This document shows, in pieces, positions 45,082-56,447 of a stretch of DNA of 64,000 nucleotides. Under the pieces are notes generated by a model. The model searched no databases and was not told the DNA's origin. It worked only from the letters and a program-made list of their open reading frames with translations. Positions within the stretch are counted from its first letter, which is position 1. Each line of letters opens with the position of its first letter. The translations under genes were made by a program, and so were the position numbers. Origin of the DNA: Eurosta solidaginis (Eukaryota > Arthropoda > Insecta > Diptera > Tephritidae); NCBI RefSeq assembly GCF_040869045.1, contig NC_090320.1, forward strand, positions 120,661,112 through 120,725,111, in the 5' to 3' direction.

Positions 45082-46181
45082 CAGTGGCTCACAGCTTATT
45101 TCGGGCAGCTACAGAAAAAAAGCTGTAGAGCTATAGAGAAAGGAAACTAGTGACGGTGTCAAAAAAATTCAAATGTACAATCTTAATAAAAATATGCTTC
45201 TATGTGAACAAATACTTAATTTTCATGTGTTTACACGTTTGTGGTAATTATTTAATAAGAACTAAAATTATCTCAAAAACTAAGGTCACAGCTTATTTCG
45301 TGCACTGGGCCCTGCCTTAGAAAAAACTACTTTTTATTTAGTTTAGTACCTCGTATGACCACCTTTTTGTTAAATAACATCTTCAAGATAATTTTCCATA
45401 GACCTTTCAGAGCTTAAAAATAAAATTTTGAAGGCAACTGTATGGTATGGCGGTGGAAGTATGATGTGTTTGGGCCTACTTGGCTGATTCTGGAGTTGGC
45501 AAAATAACTTTCTTTGATGCCACAATGGACAAAAGTTTGTATTTAACCTTACGAGAGCCAATTTGTTGCGAATCCCCCCTAATTTAGGTGTACGTGATCG
45601 ATTTCGCAATAACTAACACAAATGCCCTTAACACATATCCAGGGTTATGCCGGGATTGTGCAGGCATTGGTAATATGGAACTGTCCACACTTCATGAATC
45701 CACTTCCACAACCTCTCGCCTTAAATGCCATTGAAAATTTGCGATCAATTTTGGAATCGGCTACACGGCAAAGGCAGATTAGTAAAATTAGCGATTTAAA
45801 AAGTACTCTTGGCGAAGAAAGGCATAAGGTACCACACGAAGCCGCTCAAAACCTAATTGCATCTATGGAAAATCATCTTGAAGATGTTATTTAACAAAAA
45901 GGTGATCATACAGGGTACTAAACTAAATAAAAAGTAGTTTTTTCTAAGGCAGGGCGCAGTGCACGAAATAAGCTGTGACCCTAGTTTTTGAGATAATTTT
46001 AGTTTTCATTAAATAATTAACACAAACGTGTAAACACAAGAAAATTGGGTATTTTTTCAAATAGAAGCATATTTTTATTAAAACTGTGCACTTGAATTTT
46101 TTTGACACCGTCACCAGTTTTCTTTCTATATAGCTCAACAATTTTATTCTATAGCTGCACGAAATAAGCTGTGAAACACTG
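45082..46181 (+). mobile_element. Tc1-like element with 320 bp inverted arms
   Basis: TA dinucleotides flank CAGTGGCTCACAGCTTATTT (left) and the complement of CAGTGTTTCACAGCTTATTT (right). The inverted arms are far longer than a simple TIR: 45082-45401 and 45863-46181 match at roughly 88-90% by eye, and they include an inverted copy of the last ~12 codons and stop of the transposase gene at the left. The arms also contain a second internal CACAGCTTATTTCGTGCACTG motif (45288 and its partner near 45970). Confidence 0.82.
45421..45894 (+). pseudogene. Tc1-like transposase, C-terminal half
   Basis: Encodes VWYGGGSMMCLG (the WGGGS.M.WG motif near the second catalytic Asp), MDKSLY-like and LGVRDRFRN, then the final open part (45622-45894) with PLALNAIENLRSILE, corresponding to the QSPDLNPIENLW block that carries the last catalytic residue, and LIASMENHLEDVI at the end. 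Tc1 transposases normally have about 340 aa; only the last ~155 remain and the N-terminal DNA-binding region is gone. A TGA at about 45483 and several shifts make it dead. Confidence 0.8.
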
Positions 46182-46406
46182 TATAAGCGTTCGATGCTCC
46201 AGATAGCGAATGTTGCGTCAAAAACTAACATAATTCAAAGAGCATAAATAAACAAGAGACATCACTTAACATGTTTGCTTTGAACGCAAACTACTCGATG
46301 ATTTAAATTGGGGTTACTGACATTTCTTTTTATGGCTGTTCGCAAAAACACGGCGAAAAACACGGTTGCCACTTCGGACTCTGTTTGGTGCGCTGGTACC
46401 TTTTGG

Positions 46407-48190
46407 TAAATTTTGGTGCTTTTGAAGCAAGTAGCCACGATTTTGATAATTTTGTCTTTTTCACTACTGCACAGATTCAAAAATTGCGCAATCATTTAAT
46501 TGTAGCAGAACAAAGGCAATTCCGGCACATAAAGGAGTAATGTCGAATTTTCCAAAAAAACAAATTTTGTAGATAGTTGATGAAACAACGGACTTATGAG
46601 AACGAGAGATCTAGTTTTGGTGGTTAGATATTTCGATCGATTAACAAACAAATTTCGTCATAGATTTTAGCCACTAGTTGAGCCTGGTTCTTCTGAAGAT
46701 TTTTCTAAATATTTTGTTGCCCGTTCTAATTTCCAACGCCTGAATCAAAACTGCTACAAGTCGTATTTATCAAGATGCAAAATTGAGTTTTTTAACAATC
46801 CTAAACAATTTTACGGGTTTGTTAATTCAAAGCGCAAATCTTCGGGATTTCCATCATCTTTGTCTTTGGGTGGCAAGAATGCTAGCCTTGACCATGATAT
46901 TGCCGACTTATTCGCAGACTTTTTCAAATCGACCTATTCGTCAACCTGTACCCAAACCGGTAGTTATCCGTTCGAAATAGTTAGTTCTAACTGTATTCTC
47001 AATCCAGTCATTGATAGTACCACTGTACTTCAGAGTTTTTTAGCTCTGAAACCGATTTTTTCTCCAGGGCCCGATGGTATTCCTGGCTGTGTGCTTAAGT
47101 TCTGTGCTGTGTACTTAACAGAACCGATCGTAAAATTGTTCAATTTATCTTTACAATCGGCGTCATTTCCATCATTTTGGAAACAGTCATTTATCGTACC
47201 TCTGCACAAGAAAGGTAGTAGATCTAATATTGAGATTAAAAGGGGAATTGCTAAGCTTTCAGCTATTCCTAAAACCTTTGAACCTTTGTAACTTTTGATA
47301 AATTTTGGTGCTTTTGAAGCAAGTAGCCACGATTTTGATAATTTTGTCTTTTTCACTACTGCACAGATTCAAAAATTGCGCAACCATTTAATTGTAGCAG
47401 AACAAAGGCAATTCCGGCACATAAAGGAGTAATGTCGGATTTTCCAAAAAAACAAATTTTGTAGATAGTTGATGAAACAACGGACTTATGAGAACGAGAG
47501 AACTAGTTTTGGTGGTAAGATATTTCGATCGATTAACAAACAAATTTCGTCATAGATTTTAGTCACTAATTGAGCCTGGTTCTTCTGAAGATTTTTCTAA
47601 ATATTTAGTTGCCCGTTATAATTTCCAACGCCTGAATCAAAACTGCTACAAGTCGTATTTAACAAGATGCAAAATTGAGTTTTTTAACAATCCTAAAAAA
47701 TTTTACGGATTTGCTAATTCAAAGCGCAAATCTTCGGGATTTCCATCATCTTTGTCTTTGGGTGGCAAGAATGCTAGCCTTGACCATGATATTGCCCACT
47801 TATTCGCAGACTTTTTCAAATCGATCTATTCGTCAACCTGTACCCAAACCGGTAGTTATCCGTTCGAAATAGTTAGTTCTAACTGTATTCTCAATCCAGT
47901 CATTGATAGTGCCACTGTACTTCAGAGTTTTTTAGCTCTGAAACCGATTTTTTCTCCAGGGCCCGATGGTATTTCTGGCTGTGTGCTTAAGTTCTGTGCT
48001 GTGAACTTAACAGAACCGATCGTAAAATTGTTCAATTTATCTTTGCAATCCGAGTAATTTCCATCAATTTGGAAACAGTTATTTATTATACCTCTGCACA
48101 AGAAAGGTAGTAGATCTAATATTCAGAATTATAGGGGAATTGCTAAGCTTTCATCTATTCCTAAAACCTTTGAACAAATAATTACCTGTC
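46407..48190 (+). repeat. 892 bp tandem segmental duplication
   Basis: TAAATTTTGGTGCTTTTGAA starts at 46407 and again at 47299; everything to about 47290 repeats with only a few differences until about 48175. The unit contains ~200 bp of non-TE sequence and ~680 bp of a Jockey-type element, so the duplication happened after the element inserted. Confidence 0.88.
46620..47290 (+). pseudogene. Jockey-type RT N-terminal fragment, copy 1
   Basis: Frame reading SEDFSKYFVARSNFQRLN ... KRKSSGFPSSLSLGGKNASL, FADFFKSTYSSTCTQTGSYP, then the RT entry block FSPGPDGIPGCVLKFCAVYL and FWKQSFIVPLHKKGSRSNIE (46650-47230). This lies between endonuclease and RT in Jockey-like ORF2. It is cut at KLSAIPKTFEPL (47291) by the start of the second tandem unit. 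Confidence 0.8.
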
Positions 48191-49344
48191 AGCTTCAACA
48201 TTCTTGTACTTCCATATTATCACCCTTTCAGCATGGGTTTGTGAGTTGTAGATCAACCACCACAAACCTACTTGAGTTTACCTCTTTAGTTCGGGATGGT
48301 TTTTTGGCTAGCAAGCAAACAGATGTGATTTATACGGATTTTAGTAAAGCTTTTGATTCAGTGAATCAGGAACTTCTGATTCTGAAGCTTGATTTACTGG
48401 GTTTTCCGAAGAATCTGACTTCATGGCTCTCAAGCTATCTTTCTAATAGAACCCAAAAGGTGCTTTATAAAAATATTATTTCAAAATTAATTAATGTTAC
48501 CTCTGGTGTATCTCAGGGCAGTCATTTAGGCCCATTCCTTTTTACTCTTTTTATTAATGAGCCACAGATTTTGAGTCATTCACGAGCTCTAATGTATGCC
48601 GATGATGTAAAAATTTGCTATACATGCTTGCCTTCGGATTTAACTTGCTCAAATCTACTTCAGGTTGATTTGGACTCATTTCAACGTTGGTGTACAATAA
48701 ATGCATTAGTTCTAAACTGTTCCATATGTAAGTTCATGACATTTCATCGTGTGAAGCCTGTCCTGTCGTCTTATGCACTTTATGGCACTCTTATGGAGCA
48801 TATATCTTCGATTAACGATTTAAGAGTTCTGTTTGACTCGAAACTGTGCTTCAATTTACATATTTCAGCTATTACTAATAAAGCGTTTCGTTAAACGCTG
48901 GGCTAAGGAGTTCAAGGATCCGTATCTGACCAAAGTCCTCTACACTTCGCTGGTTCGCCCAATACTTGAGTATTGCTCGTGTGTTTGGTGTCCATTATAT
49001 ATTACTCATATAAAGCGTATTTTTTGGTGCTCGTACTATAACGACTTGTATAATTGCATTAGTATCGAATGTTCGTTTGTTGCCTTACGCAATGCTATAC
49101 TTGTCAGTCTCAACTGATATCTGAAAGTTTACTTGTTTAATTTGTAATGATAGTTTAATTTTAGTTCTTGTTCAATGTTAAACAAAATTGTAAATTTTTA
49201 ATTAATTCAATTTTTAATTCTATACTTGTATATATTTTTCGCTATCTTTTTTTTGTAATGCTACGTTCCTTTGTTTTTTGTTAGTCGACCACTCTTGCTA
49301 GTTGACTTTAAATAATTAAATAAATAAATAAATAAATAATAAAA
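47510..49344 (+). pseudogene. Jockey-type RT, copy 2, to the 3' end of the element
   Basis: Repeats copy 1 and continues beyond it: RGIAKLSSIPKTFEQIITCQ, QHGFVSCRSTTTNLLEF, DVIYTDFSKAFDSVNQELLI, GVSQGSHLGPFLFTLFINE, ALMYADDVKICYT (YADD near 48600) and LYTSLVRPILEYCSCVWCPL (48940-48995). A stop at 48055, a shift near 48880 and a deletion after 49010 break it. The 3' UTR ends in AAATAAATAAATAAATAA (49317-49340), the usual Jockey tail. No RNase H. Confidence 0.85.
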
Positions 49345-51300
49345 GTGATAAAACATTGAATTAAAAATTTATTTCATAATCGTGTTTGCCTATTGGTAAT
49401 TTTATAAAGCGTATCATTGATGGAGCCAATAAGATGGCCAGCGAAAGTGTAGTGCATTCAGGCAAATCGACTTGAACTAGCTAACCTGTAACTCTGCAAA
49501 ATGGCTGAGCTTGTACCCCTTTCCTTATTCTTTACGAAATATTGCCCCGATTTTGTTATGCCACGATTTGTATGCTGCCACGACTTTGTTATAAGAAATG
49601 ATCTCATTAATTCTCATACATCAGATGATGAATAGCACTGTGATATTGAAATATTTTGAGACTTTTTTATGTATATGGGCAAGTCTGGGTTCCTGACGCG
49701 ACATTTTCATGCATTTTATGAGAATCTTCGCGAAGCTTAGGCGAAATTTTGCATTCCTTAGACGAGAGACTGATGCTCTTAGATTAACGAACGCGACAAT
49801 GTTAACCGAGTTAAGAACACTATATGAAATTGAAAATATACTCTTTTACGGATATACCTTAAGTTTTAGGTCTAGTCTAGTATACAAACCCTGCATACTT
49901 GGATCATATACGCCCTCAAAATCCGGAGTTGGGGTTCAAAAACCTCTGTTAATAAGCGGAGACATCTACTGTCGTATAATTTTCCATCTGTTTATTCTTC
50001 CATGTATTTTTACGTCATTGAAATGAGTAAATTTTTTTGTTTTCAACGATGCACAAATGTAGGTTTAATTGACAGAAATATAGGAGAAACAGTATAAAAT
50101 AAACCCAAAATTTGAATTTTTGCATTTTGAGGAACCGTTTCCTTTACTATTTTGCTAGGTAGTTTGACTGCTTCCTCTTGTTTGTGAATATGCAATCGTT
50201 GAATACACCAACCTCAATTAATCTTTAAAACACTCATCCTACACTAATCGCATTTTTTGCAGAGCTGTTATGGTTTTTATGAAAAAAATTAGTAAAATTC
50301 TTGAAAAGTTGCCTTTAACTTTTAGCTTTTATTCTTAGCTTTAAAAAAATTTATTTCGCTTCTTTTAGCCTTTAATTTTTGTCCAATAGCCTTTTTCTGT
50401 AAAATAAGTTCTGGAAACACTGCTCTAGTGTTTTGAAATGCGGCGAAAATTAAAATTAAAGTGGGAAGCAACTGTCAGAAAGGCCAATCTCTTGTAGCAC
50501 GTGTTTGATATCAAACATACGAACTGACGTCTCTTGTTATGTATGCTCTTTGATGTTGCGCCAAAAACTAACATAATTGCTCTCTGGGAATTTGCACATA
50601 TCAAACATATTACATTTAAATCACGTCAAACAGCGATGTTAAAGAAAGTTTACATCAATAGCGTATGTAAACTGACTTTGTAAGAATATTTATAACAGTG
50701 GTGTTGCGTTAATTTTGAATAACATAAACCATTTACATATATGTATTAAATTGTGCACGTCCAACAACGTTGCAAGTTTAAACTTTCCATATATATTATC
50801 TTATATATAAAAAAAAAAAGAATATCTTATATATGCAATTTAAAAAAGGGAGCTTTCGTACCACACAGGAAATTTTTTTTGCGATAACTTTGGTATAAAA
50901 TTTTTTAAAAACAACTCTTCTCCAAGCTTAAATAAAATAACATTGATAGTAGGCATAGGCGTTAAAACTTCTATTTTTATATTGGATTAGGTACGTACTT
51001 GTGTATGTATATGATATGTAATATCTAGAGCTTAGTTCTTATTCGCAACTTAAGCGTAGTTTCAAATTAAAAAAAATGTATAATTTGAATGAATTGAAAC
51101 AACAAAAAGTTAGTGAGTAAATTGATTAATGGTGGTAACGAAATGAAGTGGTAAGTTATGATTAAATAGGGATCAGTGCTAAATTCAATGCAGGGAGGGA
51201 TAAGAAGCACGAGCGCCGTGTCACCTGGGCAGCTCACAACTTAGAGAAGGAGGAGTTCTGGACAAAGTTATGCCCCTTTTTTCCCTTAGCCGCGTTTTTT
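49345..51300. other. AT-rich non-coding stretch
   Basis: No gene recognised in 2 kb. A block near 50525-50590 (TCTTGTTATGTATGCTCTTTGATGTTGCG..) matches, partly inverted, sequence near 46200-46260, suggesting that the DNA around the Jockey block was rearranged. Confidence 0.5.
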
Positions 51301-51460
51301 TTTTTTTTTGTTTTTGGTTAGTTAGAGAGACTAGTGCACCAAATACATTTTTTTGTGATAAATAAACAGGGACTCTGAAATAAAATGTAATGGGGTCTGA
51401 TGCTGTGAGCAGGCCCGACGATAGGGGGGATTAGGATGGGGGGATTCCCCCGGGCGCGGG

Positions 51461-51850
51461 GTTTCTCAGGGGCCCCGCGATTTAGAGGTACTAAAACATT
51501 TTTGTTTAATTCTCGAGAGTCTTTAGTTGTTCCATGTGCAAATTTTAAGCCAAATTTTAAAAGCAACGAATATTGATAATGATTTTTTGCCTGGACCTGG
51601 GGAGACAATAAAAACATCAAACAAAAATGTGTTTCTCAGAGGGCCCGCGATTTAGAGGTACTAAGAAATTTTTTTTTTAATTCAGGAGAGTGTTTAGTTG
51701 TTCCATGTGCAAATTTTAAGCCGAATTTCAAAAGCAAGGAATATTGATAATGATTTTTTATTTGGGCCTGAGGAGACAATAAAAACATCAAACAAAAATG
51801 TGTTTCTCAGGGGGCCCGCGATTTAGAGGTACCAGGACATTTTTTTTAAT
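51461..51850 (+). repeat. ~170 bp tandem repeat at the start of a hAT-type element
   Basis: GTTTCTCAGGGGGCCCGCGATTTAGAGGTACTA starts at 51461, 51631 and 51802 (cited in part: GGGCCCGCGATTTAGAGG), giving 2.3 copies. The GC-rich segment before it (51410-51465, with runs of G then C) looks like the 5' terminal region of ZMYM/hAT-type elements; the true terminus is not determined. Confidence 0.8.
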
Positions 51851-53450
51851 TCAGGAGTCAACGAAATAATTCGACGAGGTCATCAAAAATGCCCTGTTAT
51901 TTTTCCACGTGATTGTCATGACGAGGCATTTCCTACCTCATTGTTAAACAGACTCTTGCCAAATGGAGAGAAAGTGGAGCGTGGCTGGTTAGTGTGGATG
52001 CCAGTAGCAGTGCTTTTTATTGCCTACCATGTCGTCTGTTAAGCACCAATACTTTAAATCGACCTACAATTTTTTGTGCGGATATTCGAAATATGGAAGA
52101 AGCTATACGATAAACTGCCATGACACGAAAATACTCAAGATCACATTAAATGTTATATTCAATGGTGATCTTTACAAAATCTAATTAAAAACGAGGCTAT
52201 AATTGATACACTTATCAATGAACAGCTAATCACTGAAACTCAACAGTGGAAAGAAATTGTATATAGAATTTTGGACACTATTTTATTTTATGGGTGAAAG
52301 ATGGGTAGCTTTAAAGGCGAAGGTATATATCTTGGTGAACGAAACGATGGACATTTTTTGGGAATCTAAAATCTCTTAAGCCATTATGATCCGATTCTTA
52401 GAGATCATTTGGAGAAAGTTAGGATTTCACAACAGCAGCACAAACGTTTACAAGGTCACTATCTTTCCCCAGACATTCAGAACGAGTTTATAGAAATTTT
52501 TGCAAAGCACGTGAGGGAAACAATATTAGATCAAGGCAAGAAAGCCAAGTATTTTGCTATTATCCCTGATGCTATGCCTGATGCTACTCACGTTGACTAC
52601 GTTCATTTTTCGCTAACTCCATTTCAATTCGAAAGCAAAAAATTTTACAATTCAAGAACGGTTTTTGGCTTTCGCGAATTGTAACCAGAAAACTGGTCAG
52701 AAAAGCGCTGATCTAATTTGCCATACTCTAGGTAAACATGAAATCCCATTAAAAGATTGTCGTGCACAAGGGTACGATAACGGCGCCAATATGAAAGGAG
52801 CTTACAACGGAGCACTACGTCACATTCTCGACAAAAACTCTCGCTGATTACTCGCCTTGTGCAACCCACAATCTGAATTTATGTGGTCTTGCTGATGCAG
52901 AATGTTGTACGGCTGCAATTTCTTTCTTCGAAGTTGTACAAAAATGTTTTTCTACTTTCAGCAGCACTCCAAAACGATGGGACATCCTCAAAAAAACGGA
53001 CCGAGTCTCTTCATAGTCTTTCAGCCAAAAGCCAAATTTGACTACGCAAGCATACGGCGATGTTACCGGCATTCTCAAGTACATCAACAAGTTAGAATGT
53101 ATCTTGCTGTCCTCAATTTGGTTCAAAATACTGACGACCATTAATGAAAGAAACGTGGTCCTCCAAGCTTGAGACGCCACCATAGATGTTGAGGTCCGTC
53201 ATCTATGTGCCTTACTAGCTGATTTGAAGTTGATCAGGAAACAATGGGAAACAATTTTAAGCGAATGCAAAACAGTTGCTATTCAATTGAGCATCTCGCC
53301 AAAGTTTCCTTTTTCGAAAGAGAAAACCCAAAAGATGTTTTGAAGATAATGGAAATGAGATGATTACGGATGATCCAGAGTGTGATTTTAAAAACAATAC
53401 ATTCTTACTGATCGGTAATCACTGGCATTACTGAATGATTTGCAGCTATG
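51850..53450 (+). pseudogene. ZMYM1/DUF4371-type hAT transposase relic
   Basis: Highly fragmented frame. Recognisable pieces: HLEKVRISQQQHKRLQGHYL-like and LSPDIQNEFIEIFAKHVRE (52400-52520), KAKYFAIIPDAMPDATHVDY (catalytic Asp region), KTGQKSADLICHTLGKHEIP then LKDCRAQGYDNGANMKGAYN (52690-52805), ATHNLNLCGLADAECC (52860-52905), FFEVVQKCFSTFSSTPKRWD, and a tail with MITDDPECDFKNNTF (53360-53405). This is the order seen in hAT-derived proteins annotated as zinc finger MYM-type 1-like. More than eight stops and frameshifts. The I-like element's tail starts right after it, at 53457. Confidence 0.8.
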
Positions 53451-53454
53451 AGAA

Positions 53455-53456
<2 letters not shown>

Positions 53457-53488
<32 letters not shown>

Positions 53489-53490
53489 GT
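53457..53490. repeat. (TTA)n/(TAA)n tail
   Basis: About ten TTA units on the + strand: the 3' tail of the I-like element on the minus strand. Confidence 0.9.
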
Positions 53491-53579
53491 TTATTAGGAA
53501 AAATATAAAAATATCTAACCTAATTATGTATAGGAGCACAAGCAACGGTGGCCATCGGCTCCGAATTTAAATACCTTAA

Positions 53580-53745
53580 GATGAAAAACTATATTATATT
53601 CTGCAAATTACATTCTACAAGAAAATTATATATCCTTAAAATATTATCATAAGATGGTGTACTTAATAATTTTGGATACTGGTCAGTGATGAGGTGTTTG
53701 TTTCTAACACTCTCTAAAGCCAAACAACTGTTGAAAATGTGGTCG
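53580..53745 (-). pseudogene. C-terminal end of the I-like ORF2
   Basis: Continues the ORF2 split by the TIR element: SIDHIFNSCLALESVRNKHL ... YDNILRIYNFLVECNLQNII to a stop at 53589. With CPFCGNSL at 56448-56475 it completes a C-C-H-C motif once one copy of ATGGACAA is removed. Confidence 0.85.
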
Positions 53746-54735
53746 ATGGACAATAGAGTGACCACAAAACATATGGGATTTGCAAAAGTATTGAATTTTT
53801 TCGCTCCCCGCGCATTTTTTGATAGCTTGACAATAGAAAATAAGATCTGCATAAAATCTGACCGCCTGTAGTGGGAAATAGCCACGCGCATTTGACCTAA
53901 AGTTCAAAAATTGACCTAAAAATTATGCATGGCTTTAGAGACCAATATCTCTTTAAACAATGCTTTTCGGAGAAATAATGTAATAATGATTTTTATACAA
54001 AATGAAACTGGGAACATATTCTCCATATGATATTTATACCTACCGTTATCCTTTCAGGACACATTGAGTCCTTAAAAGGAAATTAAATTTTTTTGTTTGT
54101 TAAAAAGGAAAAAATAAATATTTAAAAAATAGAGAATTGCATAAACTATACATCATTTAATAGGCTATTTAAATTAGTTTTACACACCGTAAATTTTTTT
54201 AATTTACATGCACTATTATAGTCAAGAAAATGATTTAAAATAAGCAAGTCGCATTTTTTCAAACTTTTTTTTACCAAACTGAAAATATCGTAAGCTTTGC
54301 AATTAAAAAAAAAAATGTGGTATAGTTTCATTCTTAGCAGGCTATGAAAATGTTGAGATAGGGCAAATTAAATGTGCATTAAACAAAAAAAAAAAAAGCT
54401 GTTGTAGTTGTTGGCGCAACAACGATAAACTGTACTTCATTTAATTAATTTTTTTTTTAGTATCTTTACACATCATAATTTTTTTTTTTTGATTTACATG
54501 CATTATTACAAACAAAAAACGGTGTCGAATTTTACAAAAAGTAGTACTCTTTTTTTCGCAAACTGTAGTAGGCTTTACTAAGTGAATAAAAATATGTATT
54601 GATACGAGAATAAAAAAGGTAAATAAAAAAAGGTATCCGCCGAGCTTTTAAGAAGCGACCGCATTTATATATTTATATTGACTGTTCTAATAATGGAATC
54701 CTCTTCTTCTGTCTGTGGTTCATCGATTTGGTCAT

Positions 54736-55236
54736 CTAAATCATAACACGACCATGAGCTTCACTAGACTGTACCACGGCATTAAAATTACATGCTTTTG
54801 GTTCTGCTTGTGGGTCCGATGACTGTACTTCAATTTCTAAAGCCAATTTTGAGGGCACAGCTTCTATTGATACGCGATGTTTGTTTAAAAAGTTTATGGC
54901 TTTTGTATTTTTATTCTTTTGCAATGTTTTAATGGCATTTGCATGAGATATGTCAAATAACACATCCAGAGAGTCAGTAGAATATTTTTTTGCCTTACCA
55001 CATTTCAATTTAATAATTTTGTTGTATTGATTTAAACGCCTTTTAATCATTTTCTCTATTCCATCTTTTCTTTTGGTCGGAATTCCGAATTTCGTATAGA
55101 CCTCAATCAATCTATTGGACAAAATAGGAATGATTTCCTTTGCCGTTTTATGTTCATCACGAATCAAATAAAATAAATAGCTTAACACATCTCTTCTGCT
55201 TGGAAGCATATTTCCATTCAAAGAGCTTTTTCCAGC
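54736..55236 (-). CDS. Unassigned ORF of the long-TIR element
   Basis: From ATG at 55221 it gives 161 aa; the frame is open further up to a good splice acceptor (TTTTTTAAACACAG, boundary 55237/55236), so it is probably the last exon of a longer protein. N-terminal LPSRRDVLSYLFYLIRDEHK, then EIIPILSNRLIEVYTKFGIP, TKRKDGIEKMIKRRLNQYNK (basic, helix-rich) and LDVLFDISHANAIKTL, with a Lys-rich linker and an acidic, Ser/Pro-poor tail ending AHGRVMI. I recall similar PTR..VL.. and LFDI motifs in uncharacterised invertebrate proteins, with no function. No DDE motif visible. It may be an accessory or DNA-binding part, with the transposase lost or encoded elsewhere. Confidence 0.6.
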   Translation of the reverse strand, partial: AGKSSLNGNMLPSRRDVLSYLFYLIRDEHKTAKEIIPILSNRLIEVYTKFGIPTKRKDGIEKMIKRRLNQYNKIIKLKCGKAKKYSTDSLDVLFDISHANAIKTLQKNKNTKAINFLNKHRVSIEAVPSKLALEIEVQSSDPQAEPKACNFNAVVQSSEAHGRVMI

Positions 55237-55497
55237 CTGTGTTTAAAAAAGATACTCTTACATTATACAATAGAAAAGCCTTACATAGCACTTTGCTCGT
55301 AAGATATTATTAAATAATTACCAATTAAGGGAATGCATCTGGATCTTAATGTCATTACAATAATAGTTTTAAAAAAATTTGAACAAAACTTTTTTGAACT
55401 GAATATAACACATTTATGAGCACTACCGCTACAAGTTCACTTTAAAGAAGGTTCAACACACTATTGAATGAGCTGAAATATTTTCATAACCTACTAA

Positions 55498-55865
55498 AGG
55501 TAAGATCACACCCAGCGTCGCGTCACATAACAGCAGCGTAGCAGCACGTCACGGCCAAATATTCTTTGCATGTATTCTTATGGAGCATATCACACTTAGC
55601 GGCAGTGGAACTGCGCGTCACGTCACGAAGCGACAAATTTGAGCAATTAGGCTAAACTGACGCGCTGCTGCCGCTCAGATGCTGCTTGGTATATCACACT
55701 TCGCGACATGTTATGTCATTTTTAAACCACTATATGCTTAAACAACAACAAATATATTGCCGCGACGTGCCGCTCTACTGCCGCTTTAGTGCGATATACC
55801 AAGTTATGACGTACAGTGACGCGACGCTGCTGTTACATGCCGCGACACTAGGTGAGTACGTACCT
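55498..55865. mobile_element. Harbinger-type MITE inside the right TIR arm
   Basis: 368 bp, TAA on both sides (55495-55497, 55866-55868), imperfect TIRs starting AGGTAAGATCACACCCAGCG and AGGTACGTACTCACCTAGTG, followed by a shared TAACAGCAGCG. GC-richer than its surroundings, with many GTGACGCGACG-like words in both orientations. The left arm of the host element shows the empty site (TTCATTCTTAGCAGGCTATG near 54330-54346). No ORF. Confidence 0.85.
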
Positions 55866-56447
55866 TAAAAATGAAACTATACCACATTTTTTTTAATTGC
55901 AAAGCCTACTACGATATTTTCAGTTTGGTAAAAAAAAAGTTTAAAAAAATGCGGCTTTCTTAATTTAAATCATTTTCTTGACTATAATAGTGCATGTAAA
56001 TTAAAAAAAATTATGGTGTGTAAAACTACTTTAAATAGCCTATTAAATGATGTATAGCATATGCAATTCTCTATTTTTTAAATATTTATTTTTGCCTTTT
56101 TAACAAACAAAAAAATTTAAATTTCACTTTAAGGACTCAATATGTCCTGAAAGGATAACGGTAGGTATAAATATCATATGGAGAATATGTTCCCAGTTTC
56201 ATTTTGTATATAAATGATTATTACATTATTTCTCCGAAAATCATTGTTTAAAGAGATATTGGTCTATAAAGCCATGCATAATTTTTAGGTCAATTTTTGA
56301 ACTTTAGGTCAAATGCGCGTGGCTATTTCCCGCTACAGGTGGTCAGATTTTTATGCAGATCTTATTTTCTATTATCAAGCTATCACAAAATGCGCGAGGA
56401 ATAAAAAAAATCAGCACTTTTACATTTGTGGTCACTCTAATGGACAA

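Larger units (their letters stand above)
53754..56439. mobile_element. 2.7 kb DNA transposon with ~0.6 kb TIRs and 8 bp target duplication
   Basis: Ends TAGAGTGACCACAAA / TTTGTGGTCACTCTA. Eight bases, ATGGACAA, flank both sides (53746-53753, 56440-56447). The inverted arms run 53754 to about 54356 and about 55468 to 56439 (the latter with a MITE inserted), roughly 600 bp each and about 85-90% alike by eye. Excising it restores the I-element zinc motif, which confirms the ends. The centre holds one minus-strand ORF (54736-55236). An 8 bp duplication fits hAT and P-type elements, but the termini and the ORF match nothing I can name. Confidence 0.88.

Noticed and set aside
52645..53183. Minus-strand ORFs of 74 and 111 codons
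   Set aside because: Antisense to the ZMYM/hAT-type transposase relic, whose motifs read on the + strand.
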